Assembly (NCBI GenBank): GCA_013289695.1
Contig: JABCZK010000041.1
Span: 1 to 43,262 of the forward strand
Direction: 5' to 3'
DNA length: 43,262 nucleotides
From: Acidobacteriota bacterium
GTDB lineage: Bacteria; Acidobacteriota; Terriglobia; Acidiferrales; UBA7541
Under the pieces are notes generated by a model. It searched no databases, was not told where the DNA came from, and saw only the letters and a list, made by a program, of their open reading frames with translations. A program made the position numbers and the translations under genes. Shown one piece after another: positions 18,019 through 27,141 of this stretch (the stretch's first letter is position 1; each line of letters begins with the position of its first letter).

Positions 18019-18101
18019 TTTGGTTTGCGTTGAGCGTTAGAAGAATAGCTGAGGTGCGGGCGTTAGGGAAGGTGGCGAGGCGAGGCGGCGAGAGCGCGGA
18101 G

Positions 18102-18174
18102 GGCGAGGCAAGCCTCGCCTAGCACGATTTGCGATGTGGCTGAGTCTGTGGCGAAAGCGGCGGCAAGCCGCCGC
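18102..18174. repeat. two perfect short palindromes
   Basis: GGCGAGGC-AA-GCCTCGCC (18102-18119) and GCGGCGGC-AA-GCCGCCGC (18157-18174) share the design of 8-bp arms around AA. They lie between the permease and phosphatase genes; no gene is in this spacer. Confidence 0.6.
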
Positions 18175-18218
18175 ACTCCAAGAAGGATTGTGGCGCGCGG
18201 CAATTCTGCACGACCGCG

Positions 18219-19817
18219 TTACAGGGCGCTGCGGTCGTTTTGTTGGACGCGGCTGTGATGGCGGCTGTAGCCGAAATAGACTACCAGGCCGATGACCAGC
18301 CAGATAATCAGGCGGGCCCAGTTAACCCAGCCTAGTTTGTACATCATGTAGCCGTTGAACAAAATGCCGAGGATGGGGACTAGCGGGACCCAGGGCGTGC
18401 GGAAAGGGCGAGCCTGCCCGGGGTTCGTTTTGCGCAGAACCATGATGGAGATGCAGACGATGATGAAGGCGAAGATGGTGCCGATGTTGACCATCTCTCC
18501 AATGATGTTAATGGGAGTGACGCTGCCGATGATTGCAGCGATGAGGCCGACGAGAATCGTGTTCTTGTACGGCGTGCGAAATTTCGGGTGAATCGCGGCG
18601 AAGAATTTCCGCGGCAGCAGGCCGTCGTTAGCCATGGAATAGAGCACACGGGTTTGGCCCAGCAGCATCACGAGCATCACGCTGGTGAGGCCTGCGAGGG
18701 CACCTGCGGTGATGAGGTAGGAAGCTTTGGTTAAGCCGCGATCGAGGAAGGCGACGGCCAGCGGCGCTTCAATATTGATTTCTTTCCAGGGCACCATGCC
18801 GGTGAGGACGGCGGCGACGAGAATGTAAAGGATCGTGCACATCACAAGTGAGGCGATGATGCCGATGGGCAGGTCGCGTTGCGGATTCTTGGCTTCTTGC
18901 GCGGTGGTGGAGACGGCGTCGAAACCGATGTAGGCAAAAAATATGTACGCGGCACCTCTGCCGATGCCGCCGAAACCCATGGGCGCGAAACTGGACCAAT
19001 CGTGGCCCCAGTTGGAGGGGCTGATATAACGCATGCCGAGAAGGATGACGAAGAGCACGACGGCGACTTTGATGATGACGATGGTGGCGTTGAACGAGGC
19101 GCTTTCCTTAATGCCGATTACCAGGACGGCGGTGATGATCAAGGCGATGAGGAATGCGGGAAGATTGAAACCGAATTCGACGCCGAACAGAACGGGCGCG
19201 GCCACCAGATCGTGAGCGCGCTGGAGAAGTTCGGGAGGCTGCGCGGTGATGATGTCTCCCACGCGGGCGAGAAAGGCTTGGGAGCCCATGACGAGGGAGG
19301 GATCGGAAGCGTGGGCCATCTGGCGGGCGATTACATTTTCGGCGGTGACGAGGGCGGTCCAGTGGTCGTAGGCGAGCCAGAGCGGCATTTTCAGATTAAA
19401 GATCTTGAGAAATTCGATGAAGTGATTGGACCAGCCTGAAGAAACGGTGCTGGCGCCCATGGCGTATTCAAGAGTCAGGTCCCAGCCGATGATCCAGGCA
19501 ATCAACTCGCCGAGCGCGGCGTATGCGTAGGTGTAGGCGCTGCCCGCAAGCGGAATCAAGGCGGCGAATTCGGCGTAGCAGAGGCCCGCGAAGGCGCAGC
19601 CGAGGCCGGAGATTATGAAGGAGAGCATGAGGCCGGGGCCGGCATAATGCGCGCCGAGGCCGGAGAGCACGAAGATGCCCGCGCCGATTACGGCGCCGAC
19701 GCCCAAGGCCGTCAGGGAGACGGGGCCCAGCGTGCGCTTCAGGGTGTGCTCGCCCGTGGCTTTCGCTTCGTTCAGCAGCCAGTCCATCGGCTTCTTCTTG
19801 AACAGCGGATTGCTCAT
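18219..19817 (-). CDS. APC-family amino acid permease
   Basis: A 532-residue inner-membrane transporter of the amino acid-polyamine-cation superfamily, cationic amino-acid transporter branch (YfnA/CAT-like). It begins with a basic cytoplasmic head, then the broken first helix VGAVIGAGIFVLSGLGAHYAGPG, the second FIISGLGCAFAGLCYAEFAALIP, and FAYIGFDAVSTTAQEAKNPQRDLP in the middle. About 12 to 13 helices are visible. Length fits the branch. The start is ATG 19817 with GGAGG nine bases upstream; a longer frame from 19844 is less likely. The exact substrate cannot be read. Confidence 0.92.
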   Translation of the reverse strand: MSNPLFKKKPMDWLLNEAKATGEHTLKRTLGPVSLTALGVGAVIGAGIFVLSGLGAHYAGPGLMLSFIISGLGCAFAGLCYAEFAALIPLAGSAYTYAYAALGELIAWIIGWDLTLEYAMGASTVSSGWSNHFIEFLKIFNLKMPLWLAYDHWTALVTAENVIARQMAHASDPSLVMGSQAFLARVGDIITAQPPELLQRAHDLVAAPVLFGVEFGFNLPAFLIALIITAVLVIGIKESASFNATIVIIKVAVVLFVILLGMRYISPSNWGHDWSSFAPMGFGGIGRGAAYIFFAYIGFDAVSTTAQEAKNPQRDLPIGIIASLVMCTILYILVAAVLTGMVPWKEINIEAPLAVAFLDRGLTKASYLITAGALAGLTSVMLVMLLGQTRVLYSMANDGLLPRKFFAAIHPKFRTPYKNTILVGLIAAIIGSVTPINIIGEMVNIGTIFAFIIVCISIMVLRKTNPGQARPFRTPWVPLVPILGILFNGYMMYKLGWVNWARLIIWLVIGLVVYFGYSRHHSRVQQNDRSAL

Positions 19818-20119
19818 GCGGCGCGTCCTCCGTCGATGTGGCACTGCGGCAGAAAGTCAAAGGCACCACTGATGAACACAGATAAAGGCATTGATATTTC
19901 ACATGCAAACCAATATGGCCTGCGGCAAACGCCGATGAAAAATAACACAGAGCCACGCGGTAGCTACTACTAAATCGTCGTTGGCGTCGAATCCTCGTGA
20001 CGGCCGTCAAAAGCGAAGTCAAAGGCGCCCGTCCCGCAAGGCGGGATGGCCGCTACTGTTCGATCCCGCACAGCGGGATCTCAGGATGAATCGCTCGCCG
20101 CGGCGGGCGATTCACAAAA
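19818..20119. repeat. spacer with dispersed repeats
   Basis: It contains a CACCACTGATGAACAC-type repeat (19864-19887) and GATCCCGC-ACA-GCGGGATC (20062-20080). The latter continues into TCAGGATGAATCGC, an inverted match to the flank at 5444-5477. A CGCCGCGGCG-type palindrome follows near 20097. No gene is supported. Confidence 0.65.
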
Positions 20120-20761
20120 TCAAAAACTGCCGCGTGCGGCGGTGGCTTGCGCCGCTAGCGCCAGATATTCGCGCGCGCGTTGCGCTGGGTCCGGCGCGTT
20201 TAGCAGATCGCTGATTACCGCTACGGAATCGGCGCCAGCGCGGAACACTTCACCGGCGGACTTTATTGTGATGCCGCCGATGGCTACGAGAGGTTTCCGC
20301 GTTAGTTTCCTCGCGACGCGTATCAGTTCCAGGCCCACTACCGGGTCGGGATTTTCTTTTGTAGCTGTCGGGTAGATTGGGCCCACGGCTATATAGTCTG
20401 CCGAAGTGTGGTCGGCGGCGCGGAGTTGTTCGAGATTGTGTGTCGAAATTCCAACCCATTGAGGACTCGGACAGATTTGGCGGGCTGCTTCTACCGGGAG
20501 ATCTTCCTGGCCCACGTGGACACCTGCGGCGATTGCGATGCTGGCGATGTCGGGGCGGTCGTTGATTATGATGCGGACGTTTTGGGGAACGGCCGTGATC
20601 AGGGCGCGCGCGATTTCGTGGAATTGGCGAGGCGGTGTGTGTTTGGCGCGGAGTTGGATCACTTGCACGCCGGCGTCGGCGAGTTTATGGGCGAGGGACA
20701 CGAGTGATTCGATGGGTTGCGCGGGCGTGGCGTCGACAATAGCGTAGAGGGTGGGAAACAT
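20120..20761 (-). CDS. thiE: thiamine-phosphate synthase
   Basis: ThiE couples HMP-diphosphate with thiazole phosphate to make thiamine phosphate, in a TIM-barrel fold. The 213 residues include VIQLRAKH (diphosphate binding), IIINDRPDIASI, GVHVGQEDLP, VGISTHN, DYIAVGPIYPTATKENPDP and the phosphate loop VAIGGIT. All are characteristic. It lies 64 bases after accC on the same strand, with a palindromic repeat in between, so coexpression is uncertain. No other thiamine gene or TPP riboswitch is visible in the window. Confidence 0.95.
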   Translation of the reverse strand: MFPTLYAIVDATPAQPIESLVSLAHKLADAGVQVIQLRAKHTPPRQFHEIARALITAVPQNVRIIINDRPDIASIAIAAGVHVGQEDLPVEAARQICPSPQWVGISTHNLEQLRAADHTSADYIAVGPIYPTATKENPDPVVGLELIRVARKLTRKPLVAIGGITIKSAGEVFRAGADSVAVISDLLNAPDPAQRAREYLALAAQATAARGSF

Positions 20762-20790
20762 TTAAGCTCGGTGTCGCGACCTTGGTGCGG

Positions 20791-20814
20791 AGCGCCAATC
20801 GGGAGATTGGCGTT
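20791..20814. repeat. GCCAATC palindrome (inverted copy)
   Basis: GCGCCAATC-GGGA-GATTGGCG with flank TTCCCAGC; reversed it equals the copies at 5361 and 12655 with their GGGAAC flank. It sits in the accC-thiE spacer. Confidence 0.75.
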
Positions 20815-20825
20815 CCCAGCGGCTC

Positions 20826-22175
20826 CTATTTGGCTGCGACGGCCAGCGAACGGTCCAGAAAATGGGTGTCGAATTTGCCGGCTATGAAGTCGGGGTCGGC
20901 CAGGATTTTTTTGTGCAACGGGATGGTGGTCTTGATGCCTTCGACCACAAAGCCGTCGAGCGCGCCATTCATGCGCGCGATTGCTTCGGCGCGGTCGTTG
21001 CCGTGGGCGATTATTTTGGCGATCAGCGAATCGTAGTACGGGGGGATTACCGCGTCGGAATAGCTGGCGGTGTCCACGCGGATGCCGGGGCCGCCCGGAA
21101 CGCGGAAGGCGGTGATGCGTCCGGCGCTGGGGACGAAAGTTTCTGGGTCTTCGGCGTTGACGCGGCATTCGATGGCGTGGCCGCGAAATTCGATGGGGCC
21201 GAGAATATCGGTGAGTTTTTCGCCCGCGGCGACGCGGATTTGCGATTTCACCAGGTCTACCCCGGTGACCATTTCGGTGACGGGGTGCTCGACCTGGATG
21301 CGCGCGTTCATTTCGATGAAGTAGAGGTCGCCGGATTCTTCGCGCAGAAATTCCACCGTGCCGGCGCTGGAATAGCCGAGTTTTTTCAGCGCATCCACGA
21401 CTTGTTTGCCGATGCGCTTGCGCGTGGCGGCGTCCATCGCGACGGAGGGTGATTCCTCGAGAACTTTCTGGTGGCGGCGCTGGAGCGAGCATTCCCGCTC
21501 GCCGAGATGCACGACGTTGCCATGCTTGTCGCCCAGGACTTGAAACTCGATGTGGCGAGGGTGCTCGATGAGTTTTTCGACGTACACGTTGGGACTGCCA
21601 AAGGCTTGCTGGGCTTCGGCTTTGGCGGTCTGAAACAGGGGAATCAGCTCGCGCGCGTTGCGCACGATGCGCATGCCGCGTCCGCCGCCACCTTCGGCGG
21701 CTTTGATCATCACGGGATAGCCGATTTCCGCGGCGATTTTTTTCGCGGCGTCTTCGTCGGGGACCACGCCGACGCTGCCGGGAATGATCGGGAGGCCAGC
21801 GGTGGCCATGGCTTCGCGGGCTTTGTCTTTTTCGCCCATCAGGCGGATGGCGTCCGGCGCGGGGCCGATGAAGGTGATGTGCGAGGCTTCGCAGACTTCG
21901 GCGAAGTTGGCGTTCTCCGAAAGAAAGCCGTAGCCGGGGTGGATGGCGTCCACGTTGGCGATTTCGGCGGCGCTGATTACCTGGGGAATGTTCAGGTAGC
22001 TTTCGCTGCTGCGCGGCGGGCCGATGCAGATGGCTTCATCGGCGAAGCGCACGTGCAGAGAGTTGCGGTCGGCCTCGGAGTAAACCGCGACGGTTTTTAC
22101 GCCGAGTTCACGGCAGGCGGAGAGGATACGCAGGGCGATTTCGCCGCGATTGGCGATTAGGATTTTTCGGAACAT
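20826..22175 (-). CDS. accC: acetyl-CoA carboxylase, biotin carboxylase subunit
   Basis: AccC carboxylates biotin on AccB with ATP and bicarbonate, the first half of malonyl-CoA synthesis. The 449 residues match the family. Landmarks are [16 protein letters not shown] at the N-terminus, the ATP-grasp Gly loop GGGGRGM (162-168), [22 protein letters not shown], and the metal/bicarbonate site [16 protein letters not shown] (about 287-301). It follows accB, with a 242-base spacer containing the GGGGAC/GTGCCCC repeat near 22271-22296. Confidence 0.97.
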   Translation of the reverse strand: MFRKILIANRGEIALRILSACRELGVKTVAVYSEADRNSLHVRFADEAICIGPPRSSESYLNIPQVISAAEIANVDAIHPGYGFLSENANFAEVCEASHITFIGPAPDAIRLMGEKDKAREAMATAGLPIIPGSVGVVPDEDAAKKIAAEIGYPVMIKAAEGGGGRGMRIVRNARELIPLFQTAKAEAQQAFGSPNVYVEKLIEHPRHIEFQVLGDKHGNVVHLGERECSLQRRHQKVLEESPSVAMDAATRKRIGKQVVDALKKLGYSSAGTVEFLREESGDLYFIEMNARIQVEHPVTEMVTGVDLVKSQIRVAAGEKLTDILGPIEFRGHAIECRVNAEDPETFVPSAGRITAFRVPGGPGIRVDTASYSDAVIPPYYDSLIAKIIAHGNDRAEAIARMNGALDGFVVEGIKTTIPLHKKILADPDFIAGKFDTHFLDRSLAVAAK

Positions 22176-22417
22176 GGCGGTTGAAGACGGATGATTTATA
22201 AGCCCCTAGTAGTCAAAACACGGCGAGTCTGAGACCCGCCCCCTACCGAATCTGTGCCAGGTGCTGGTGGCGCGGGGACGGGATGCCGTGCCCCCACGAA
22301 TTCAGAACGATGCAACCGCAAAGAAAACTCAAAGGCAACATCAACGGCTCTCCGCTAAAGCTGGCCGCTACAAATTCAAAAACAGATTCAACAACGACAC
22401 CGATGGCAATGGCATTT
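22176..22417. other. accB-accC spacer
   Basis: Unusually long for accBC. It contains a GC-rich imperfect inverted repeat (GTGGCGCGGGGACGG ... CCGTGCCCCCAC, about 22267-22297) and an A-rich segment. I see no gene. Confidence 0.55.
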
Positions 22418-22966
22418 TTATTTTTTCCGGTGGGGGCGGACGCCGAAGAGGGCTTCGCCGTACTCTACCGGATGACCGTTCTCGACGAAGATGCGCACTA
22501 CTTCGCCGGCTGCGTCGGATTCGATTTCGTTCATCAGCTTCATGGCTTCGATGATGCAGAGCACCTGCCCGGTTTCGACTTTCGAGCCGATGGTCACGAA
22601 AGGATCGGCATCGGGGCCGGCAGCGACGTAGAAGGTGCCGACAATCGGCGACTTCACGATGTGCAAATCTTCGGCGCGCATGGCATCGGCGGCGGGCTCG
22701 CGCGGTGCGGCGGCAGGCGCGGCAGCGGGTGCATGGCTCGCGTGCGGCGCGGCAGAAGCTACGACGATCTCCGGCGCTTGGGCCGGCGGATAGGTGTAAG
22801 CGGGCGAGGACGGCTTCTTCAGGCGGATGCGGAAGCCCTGTCGCTCGTATTCAAATTCCTCGAGCCCATGCTTGCGCATGAAGTCCAGTAGCTTTTCGAT
22901 TTCGGGGAGGTCCACGCCGTGCACGGGTGAGCCGGATGCTGCGTTGGGAGTCGGTTTTTTCGCCAT
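22418..22966 (-). CDS. accB: biotin carboxyl carrier protein of acetyl-CoA carboxylase
   Basis: BCCP, which carries the carboxybiotin arm. The 182 residues comprise an N-terminal interaction region (LPEIEKLLDFMRKHGLEEFEYERQGFRIRLKK), an Ala/Pro linker (about 60-95) and the C-terminal biotinyl barrel. The biotinylated residue is Lys143 in EAMKLMNEI, with the characteristic thumb-like segment PIVGTFYVAAGPDADPFV. Its ATG follows directly on the pepP TAA stop (TAAATG), so the two are translationally linked. Confidence 0.96.
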   Translation of the reverse strand: MAKKPTPNAASGSPVHGVDLPEIEKLLDFMRKHGLEEFEYERQGFRIRLKKPSSPAYTYPPAQAPEIVVASAAPHASHAPAAAPAAAPREPAADAMRAEDLHIVKSPIVGTFYVAAGPDADPFVTIGSKVETGQVLCIIEAMKLMNEIESDAAGEVVRIFVENGHPVEYGEALFGVRPHRKK

Positions 22967-24097
22967 TTAGAGTTCTAGAAATTCCCGGGAAGCGCTGGTC
23001 AAGACTTCCGCGCCCTGCGAGGTTACCAACACTTCATCCTCGATGCGAATGCCGCCCAGGCGTTCGACGTAGACGCCCGGCTCAACCGTTACGACCATAC
23101 CCGCTTCGAGCAAGGTTTCCTCTCCGCGGCCCAGCCGGGGCATCTCGTGAATTTCCAGGCCCAAGCCGTGCCCGGTGCTGTGAGTGAAGTATTGTTCCAG
23201 GCCCAAACGCTTGAAAACTTTTCGCGCCGCAACGTCCACGGATGCGGCCGAAATTCCCGGCCGAATGGCGGCCATTGCGGCTTCCTGGGCTTCGAGAACT
23301 GCTGCATAGAGCGAGCGCACTTTGTTACGCACCCCAGCACGCGCTCCGACAGAAGACCGTCCCAGGAAGACGGTACGTGTCATATCGCTACAGTAGTCGC
23401 GCAGTATAGCACCCTGGTCAAGGACGACCAACTCGTTTTTCCTGAGGAGTTTGGGCGTCGGGCGCGCGTGCGGCCAGGCGGAGCGCGGGCCGGAGGCGAC
23501 GATGGTTTCGAAGGACGGGCCGCTGGCTCCCTGGAGCTTCATCGAGCGTTCAATCTCGGCGGCGACGGCCAGTTCAGAGACGTCGGGTTTGACGTGGCGG
23601 ACAGAGGCTGTCCAGACGTCGCTGATGAGGCGCGCAGACTGGCGCATTCGGGCGAGCTCGTCAGGGTCCTTTACGGCGCGCAGCCGTTCGATCAGGTCAG
23701 GCGCGGCAAGCCAGCGCACGCGCGCGCCTGCCGCGAGTTGAAGCGCGGTTTTCTGGGCCACGGTAACCTGGGCGGGCGCAAAGCCGAGGCGAATGGCGCC
23801 GCGGCGGCCCTTCAGGGCTTCGGCTACGGCACGGATCAATCCGTGCGCGGCGATGGCCGTGGAGGCGTCGTAAACTTCCTGGCGAGCTTGCAGAGTGTAG
23901 CGGCTATCCGTGAAGAGAGTGGCGCGGGTGTGTTCGACGAGAAGGATTCCGGCGCTGCCGGTGAAGCCACAGAGATAGCGGATGTTGGGAAGATGGGTGA
24001 CGAGGAGCGCATCGGCGTTCAGGGCGGAAAAAGAAAGCCGGAGCCGATGGATCCGGCTCCGGGCTGATTTCACGTGCACAGGTTTTTGGGCCACCAC
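22967..24097 (-). CDS. pepP: Xaa-Pro aminopeptidase (M24 family)
   Basis: A 376-residue cytosolic metallopeptidase removing an N-terminal residue before proline. The N-terminal creatinase-like domain starts near NADALLVTHLPNIRYLCGFTGSAG. The pita-bread domain has the dimetal ligands: two Asp in VVLDQGAILRDYCSDMTRT, His310 in HSTGHGLGLEIHE, Glu339 in VTVEPGVY and Glu353 in RIEDEVLV. All are present. It lies between pilQ (33 bases upstream) and accB (0 bases), a widespread order pepP-accB-accC. Confidence 0.94.
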   Translation of the reverse strand: MVAQKPVHVKSARSRIHRLRLSFSALNADALLVTHLPNIRYLCGFTGSAGILLVEHTRATLFTDSRYTLQARQEVYDASTAIAAHGLIRAVAEALKGRRGAIRLGFAPAQVTVAQKTALQLAAGARVRWLAAPDLIERLRAVKDPDELARMRQSARLISDVWTASVRHVKPDVSELAVAAEIERSMKLQGASGPSFETIVASGPRSAWPHARPTPKLLRKNELVVLDQGAILRDYCSDMTRTVFLGRSSVGARAGVRNKVRSLYAAVLEAQEAAMAAIRPGISAASVDVAARKVFKRLGLEQYFTHSTGHGLGLEIHEMPRLGRGEETLLEAGMVVTVEPGVYVERLGGIRIEDEVLVTSQGAEVLTSASREFLEL

Positions 24098-24129
24098 CCG
24101 CGTTCAAACCCCTCTCTCCGCCGCTACAA

Positions 24130-26592
24130 CTAGCCCGGCAGAATGCGCGGGGTTAGGAAGAACAGAAGTTCCTGGGCCGTGGAGCTGACCGTGGTGTGCT
24201 TGAACAGGTTGCCGATGATGGGCAAGCTGCCGAGCAGCGGCACTGTTTGAATGTCGGTGCGCTGGTTGGTGACGATCACGCCGCCGATCACCATGGTGCC
24301 GCCGTCCGCCACCAGGACCTTGGAGCTGGCTTCCTGGGTGTCAATGGCCGGAATGCCTTGGACTCGCGGTATGGAAGAATCAATCTGGTCGTTCTTGACG
24401 TCCACGTCCATGTAGATGGTGCCCTCGGAAGTGATCTGCGGAGTGACGTCCAGCTCCAGCACCGCGTCCACGAATTGCACGGAAACGGTGTTGTTGACGA
24501 CGGTCTGCACCGGGATCTTGGTGCCTTGCTTAACGATCGCCTTCTGGTTGTTCTGGGTAATCACGCGCGGCTTGGAGATCAGCTTGCCGACGCCGCGATC
24601 TTCCGCTGCGGTGATGATTTCATCCAACGCAAACTTGCTGTTCTGGAAGATGTAGCTGAAGCCGCTGGTCGGCACGGCAGCTCCCAGGTTGGTAAGAAGG
24701 GGCATGGACCCCTGGGTCGGCGTCGTGGAACCAGGAGGCTGGGTGCATTGGCCCCCGACGCACAACGGCGGAGCCGGGATATGAAGGATCGGGCTGGTGC
24801 CGACGGCGTTGGCGCCACCTACTGTGCTACCGCCGTTGTTAAAGGCGGCGGCAAGGGACGTACCAATTTCACGAGAGAAAGAACGGTTGGCCGCGACCAC
24901 GCGCGCTTCGATTTCCACCTGTTGCGACTTGCGGTCCAGCTGGCGCAGCAGGTTATCCAGGACCGGGAGAACCGTGGGAACGTCCCGAATGATCAGGGTG
25001 TTGGAACGGCTATCGGCCAAGATGTCACCGCGCGAAGAGAGGAACTTCTTCAGCGTGGGAACCATGTCCGCGGCCTTGGCGTAGCTGAGAACGCGCGTGG
25101 TGGTGACCACGTCGGCGGCCTCCGTCTGAGCCTTAGCCAGTTCGCGGTTCTGTTCGGCTTCGTGCTTCAGAGTTTCCTTGGTGGCGATGCGCAGAACGTT
25201 GCCATCGAGTTGCTTATCGAGATCATTGTTCTTGAGTACGATGTCCAGGGCTTGATCCCATGGCACGTCGTCGAGAACGATCGTGAGGCTGCCCTTTACG
25301 GCAGGATCCACGACGACGTTCAGGCCGCTGATTTCGTGGATCAGGCGGAAGAAATCGCGCAGGTCCACGTCTTTCAAGTTGACGGAGATCGGTTCGCCGG
25401 AATAGTGCCCGGCAGGAGCGGGCGTGGGCGCCTGCTGCGCAGCGGCGGAAGCTGCCGCAGCGGCTGGAGCAGCAGCGGGAGGCGCGGAGCTGTCGCTGAT
25501 TTCAGTGTATCCCGTATTTGCGGCGACTTGTTTAGGCGCGGCGGCTGCGGCCTGAGGCGCGGGCGCAACCGGGACGGCCAGGGCCGCGGAGGTTTGCGTC
25601 AGAGCCGCGGGAAGAGCGGACACCGGCGCCGGAATATTTTCTGGGGCGCTCGTCGGAAGTACGGGAGCGCTGACTGCCTTCGTGGTCGTGACGTCGGAAG
25701 GCTGGCTATTCGCGGCCGGAGCAGAGCCACTCGAGCCACCGGATGCAGGGGTGGCGGCCTCGGCGCGGAAGGCGACGGTGACGGCGTTGCCGGAAGCATT
25801 CACGCTGTACCGAGCCGGCGCGCGCAGATCAATCACGATACGCGAAACCTCCGGCGTGAATTGCGCCAGGCGGATCTCCTTCACGGGATCGAGATTGCTG
25901 GCAATTTGCTTTTCGGCGGTCTTCAGGTGCGCGCCGGAAAAATCAAGCACGATGCGATCGGGATTGTGCAAGCGGCTCACGTGATAGGTGAGCTTGGCGT
26001 TGCCGACCACGTTCACTTGGGTCTGCGCGCCAACCTGCGCGAGGTTCACCTGTTCGATGTTTTGAAAGTCGGTGGCGGGCGCCTTAGCGTCCCAGGACTT
26101 CGCGGCGATGGGCTTTAGAGTTGCCGGAGCGGGCTTCGCGGCGGGCGCAGGCGTTATAACAGCAGGCTCGACAGAGGTCTCCGCGTTACCGTTGGCGGAA
26201 ACGAACAGCGAGAGCTCCTGATTGCCATCGCGAGCGATGCGCGGTGTAATGCCGGGCCGCAGCAGGATTTCCAAGCGCACTACGGGCTTTTGACCCGCGG
26301 AGTATGTGGTCAGGCGGTAGCTCTTGACCAGCTCCGAGGGCACCACGCGCGCGCCGGAAGTATCGCCGGCCGAGACGCCGGACAGGTCGAGCACATAGAG
26401 GCTCTCGCTGGGGCGGTACGTGGTGTATTCGAAGGGGCCGTTGGCCTGAGCATCCAGGGTCACGGCGCCGTCTTTCACCACGGCCTTCACATGCACCACC
26501 GGCGCATCACTGGCCGATAGCGCTCCATTCGTCAACATCAGGGCTGCCGCCACGAACGCAGTCAGGCCCCACGCCCTCCGCATAATCCTCAT
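24130..26592 (-). CDS. pilQ: type IV pilus secretin PilQ
   Basis: Outer-membrane secretin through which the pilus exits. The 820 residues are ordered: signal peptide (about 1-28), two AMIN peptidoglycan-binding domains (about 32-130 and 180-285), an Ala/Pro-rich linker of roughly 120 residues, a secretin/TonB N-terminal domain (ISVNLKDVDLRDFFRLIHEISGLNVVVDPAVKG), an N1 ring domain (about 495-560) and the secretin barrel. The barrel has GKLISKPRVITQNNQKA, VDAVLELDVTPQIT and VPLLGSLPIIGNLFKH, ending in ELLFFLTPRIL. The start overlaps the pilP stop by four bases (ATGA); Met4 is an alternative. Confidence 0.95.
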   Translation of the reverse strand: MRIMRRAWGLTAFVAAALMLTNGALSASDAPVVHVKAVVKDGAVTLDAQANGPFEYTTYRPSESLYVLDLSGVSAGDTSGARVVPSELVKSYRLTTYSAGQKPVVRLEILLRPGITPRIARDGNQELSLFVSANGNAETSVEPAVITPAPAAKPAPATLKPIAAKSWDAKAPATDFQNIEQVNLAQVGAQTQVNVVGNAKLTYHVSRLHNPDRIVLDFSGAHLKTAEKQIASNLDPVKEIRLAQFTPEVSRIVIDLRAPARYSVNASGNAVTVAFRAEAATPASGGSSGSAPAANSQPSDVTTTKAVSAPVLPTSAPENIPAPVSALPAALTQTSAALAVPVAPAPQAAAAAPKQVAANTGYTEISDSSAPPAAAPAAAAASAAAQQAPTPAPAGHYSGEPISVNLKDVDLRDFFRLIHEISGLNVVVDPAVKGSLTIVLDDVPWDQALDIVLKNNDLDKQLDGNVLRIATKETLKHEAEQNRELAKAQTEAADVVTTTRVLSYAKAADMVPTLKKFLSSRGDILADSRSNTLIIRDVPTVLPVLDNLLRQLDRKSQQVEIEARVVAANRSFSREIGTSLAAAFNNGGSTVGGANAVGTSPILHIPAPPLCVGGQCTQPPGSTTPTQGSMPLLTNLGAAVPTSGFSYIFQNSKFALDEIITAAEDRGVGKLISKPRVITQNNQKAIVKQGTKIPVQTVVNNTVSVQFVDAVLELDVTPQITSEGTIYMDVDVKNDQIDSSIPRVQGIPAIDTQEASSKVLVADGGTMVIGGVIVTNQRTDIQTVPLLGSLPIIGNLFKHTTVSSTAQELLFFLTPRILPG

Positions 26593-27131
26593 TGCTGCTC
26601 TCCTGCACTCGGGTAGATTCGTTTCGTAACAATTTTTTCGATCGATTTCCCGAAAGCATCTCTGGAAATTTCCTTGAACGTGACACCGTCCAGGCCAATC
26701 TTTTCCACATCGCCGTCGTAGAGTTGGTCGCCTTCACGAAGGAAATAAACGCGCTGATCGGGATTGGTGACGACCGCGAACATGCCGCTGGGCGCACGAA
26801 TGGCGCCGTCCACGCGGATGGTAGCGACAACCAGGCCCGCTTTGCCCGGAGGAAGAGGCGGCCCGCCGCCCGGCTTGTGTACATTGACCAGCGGCAGAAA
26901 AGGATCGCGCTCGGCTATCTTAACGACCGCCGGATTGGGAGCCGCAGCGTTAGCGTTCGGAGCGGCCTTGGGCGCCGCTGCCGCCGCTTTCGCTTTGTGC
27001 GCGGGCTTTTTGGCCGGCTTGGCCTGCTGCGCCGGAGCCTGTGGCTGTGCCTGAGCCCGGGTTGCCGGGACGAGGCAAAGGGACAGTGCCAGCGCGGTAA
27101 GGAGTACGTTGAATGCCTTTGGCAGTCTCAT
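26589..27131 (-). CDS. pilP: type IV pilus biogenesis protein PilP
   Basis: PilP links the PilMNO inner-membrane platform to the PilQ secretin. The 180 residues start with a signal-like helix (LLTALALSLCLVPATRAQA) whose Cys lacks a good lipobox, so lipidation is doubtful. An Ala/Lys/Pro-rich linker (about 28-65) follows, then the PilP beta domain: RDPFLPLVNV, LVVATIRVDGAIRAPSGMFAVV, VYFLREGDQLYDGDVEKIGLDGVTF. The order pilMNOPQ and the overlap with pilQ confirm the call. Confidence 0.9.
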   Translation of the reverse strand: MRLPKAFNVLLTALALSLCLVPATRAQAQPQAPAQQAKPAKKPAHKAKAAAAAPKAAPNANAAAPNPAVVKIAERDPFLPLVNVHKPGGGPPLPPGKAGLVVATIRVDGAIRAPSGMFAVVTNPDQRVYFLREGDQLYDGDVEKIGLDGVTFKEISRDAFGKSIEKIVTKRIYPSAGEQQ

Positions 27132-27141
27132 CGTTATCGTC

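Noticed and set aside
19818..20119. TPP riboswitch upstream or near thiE
   Set aside because: This spacer is downstream of thiE on its strand, and no THI-box motif was seen upstream either.
24196..26118. 640-codon frame on the plus strand
   Set aside because: Antisense to pilQ; composition is typical of a shadow frame.
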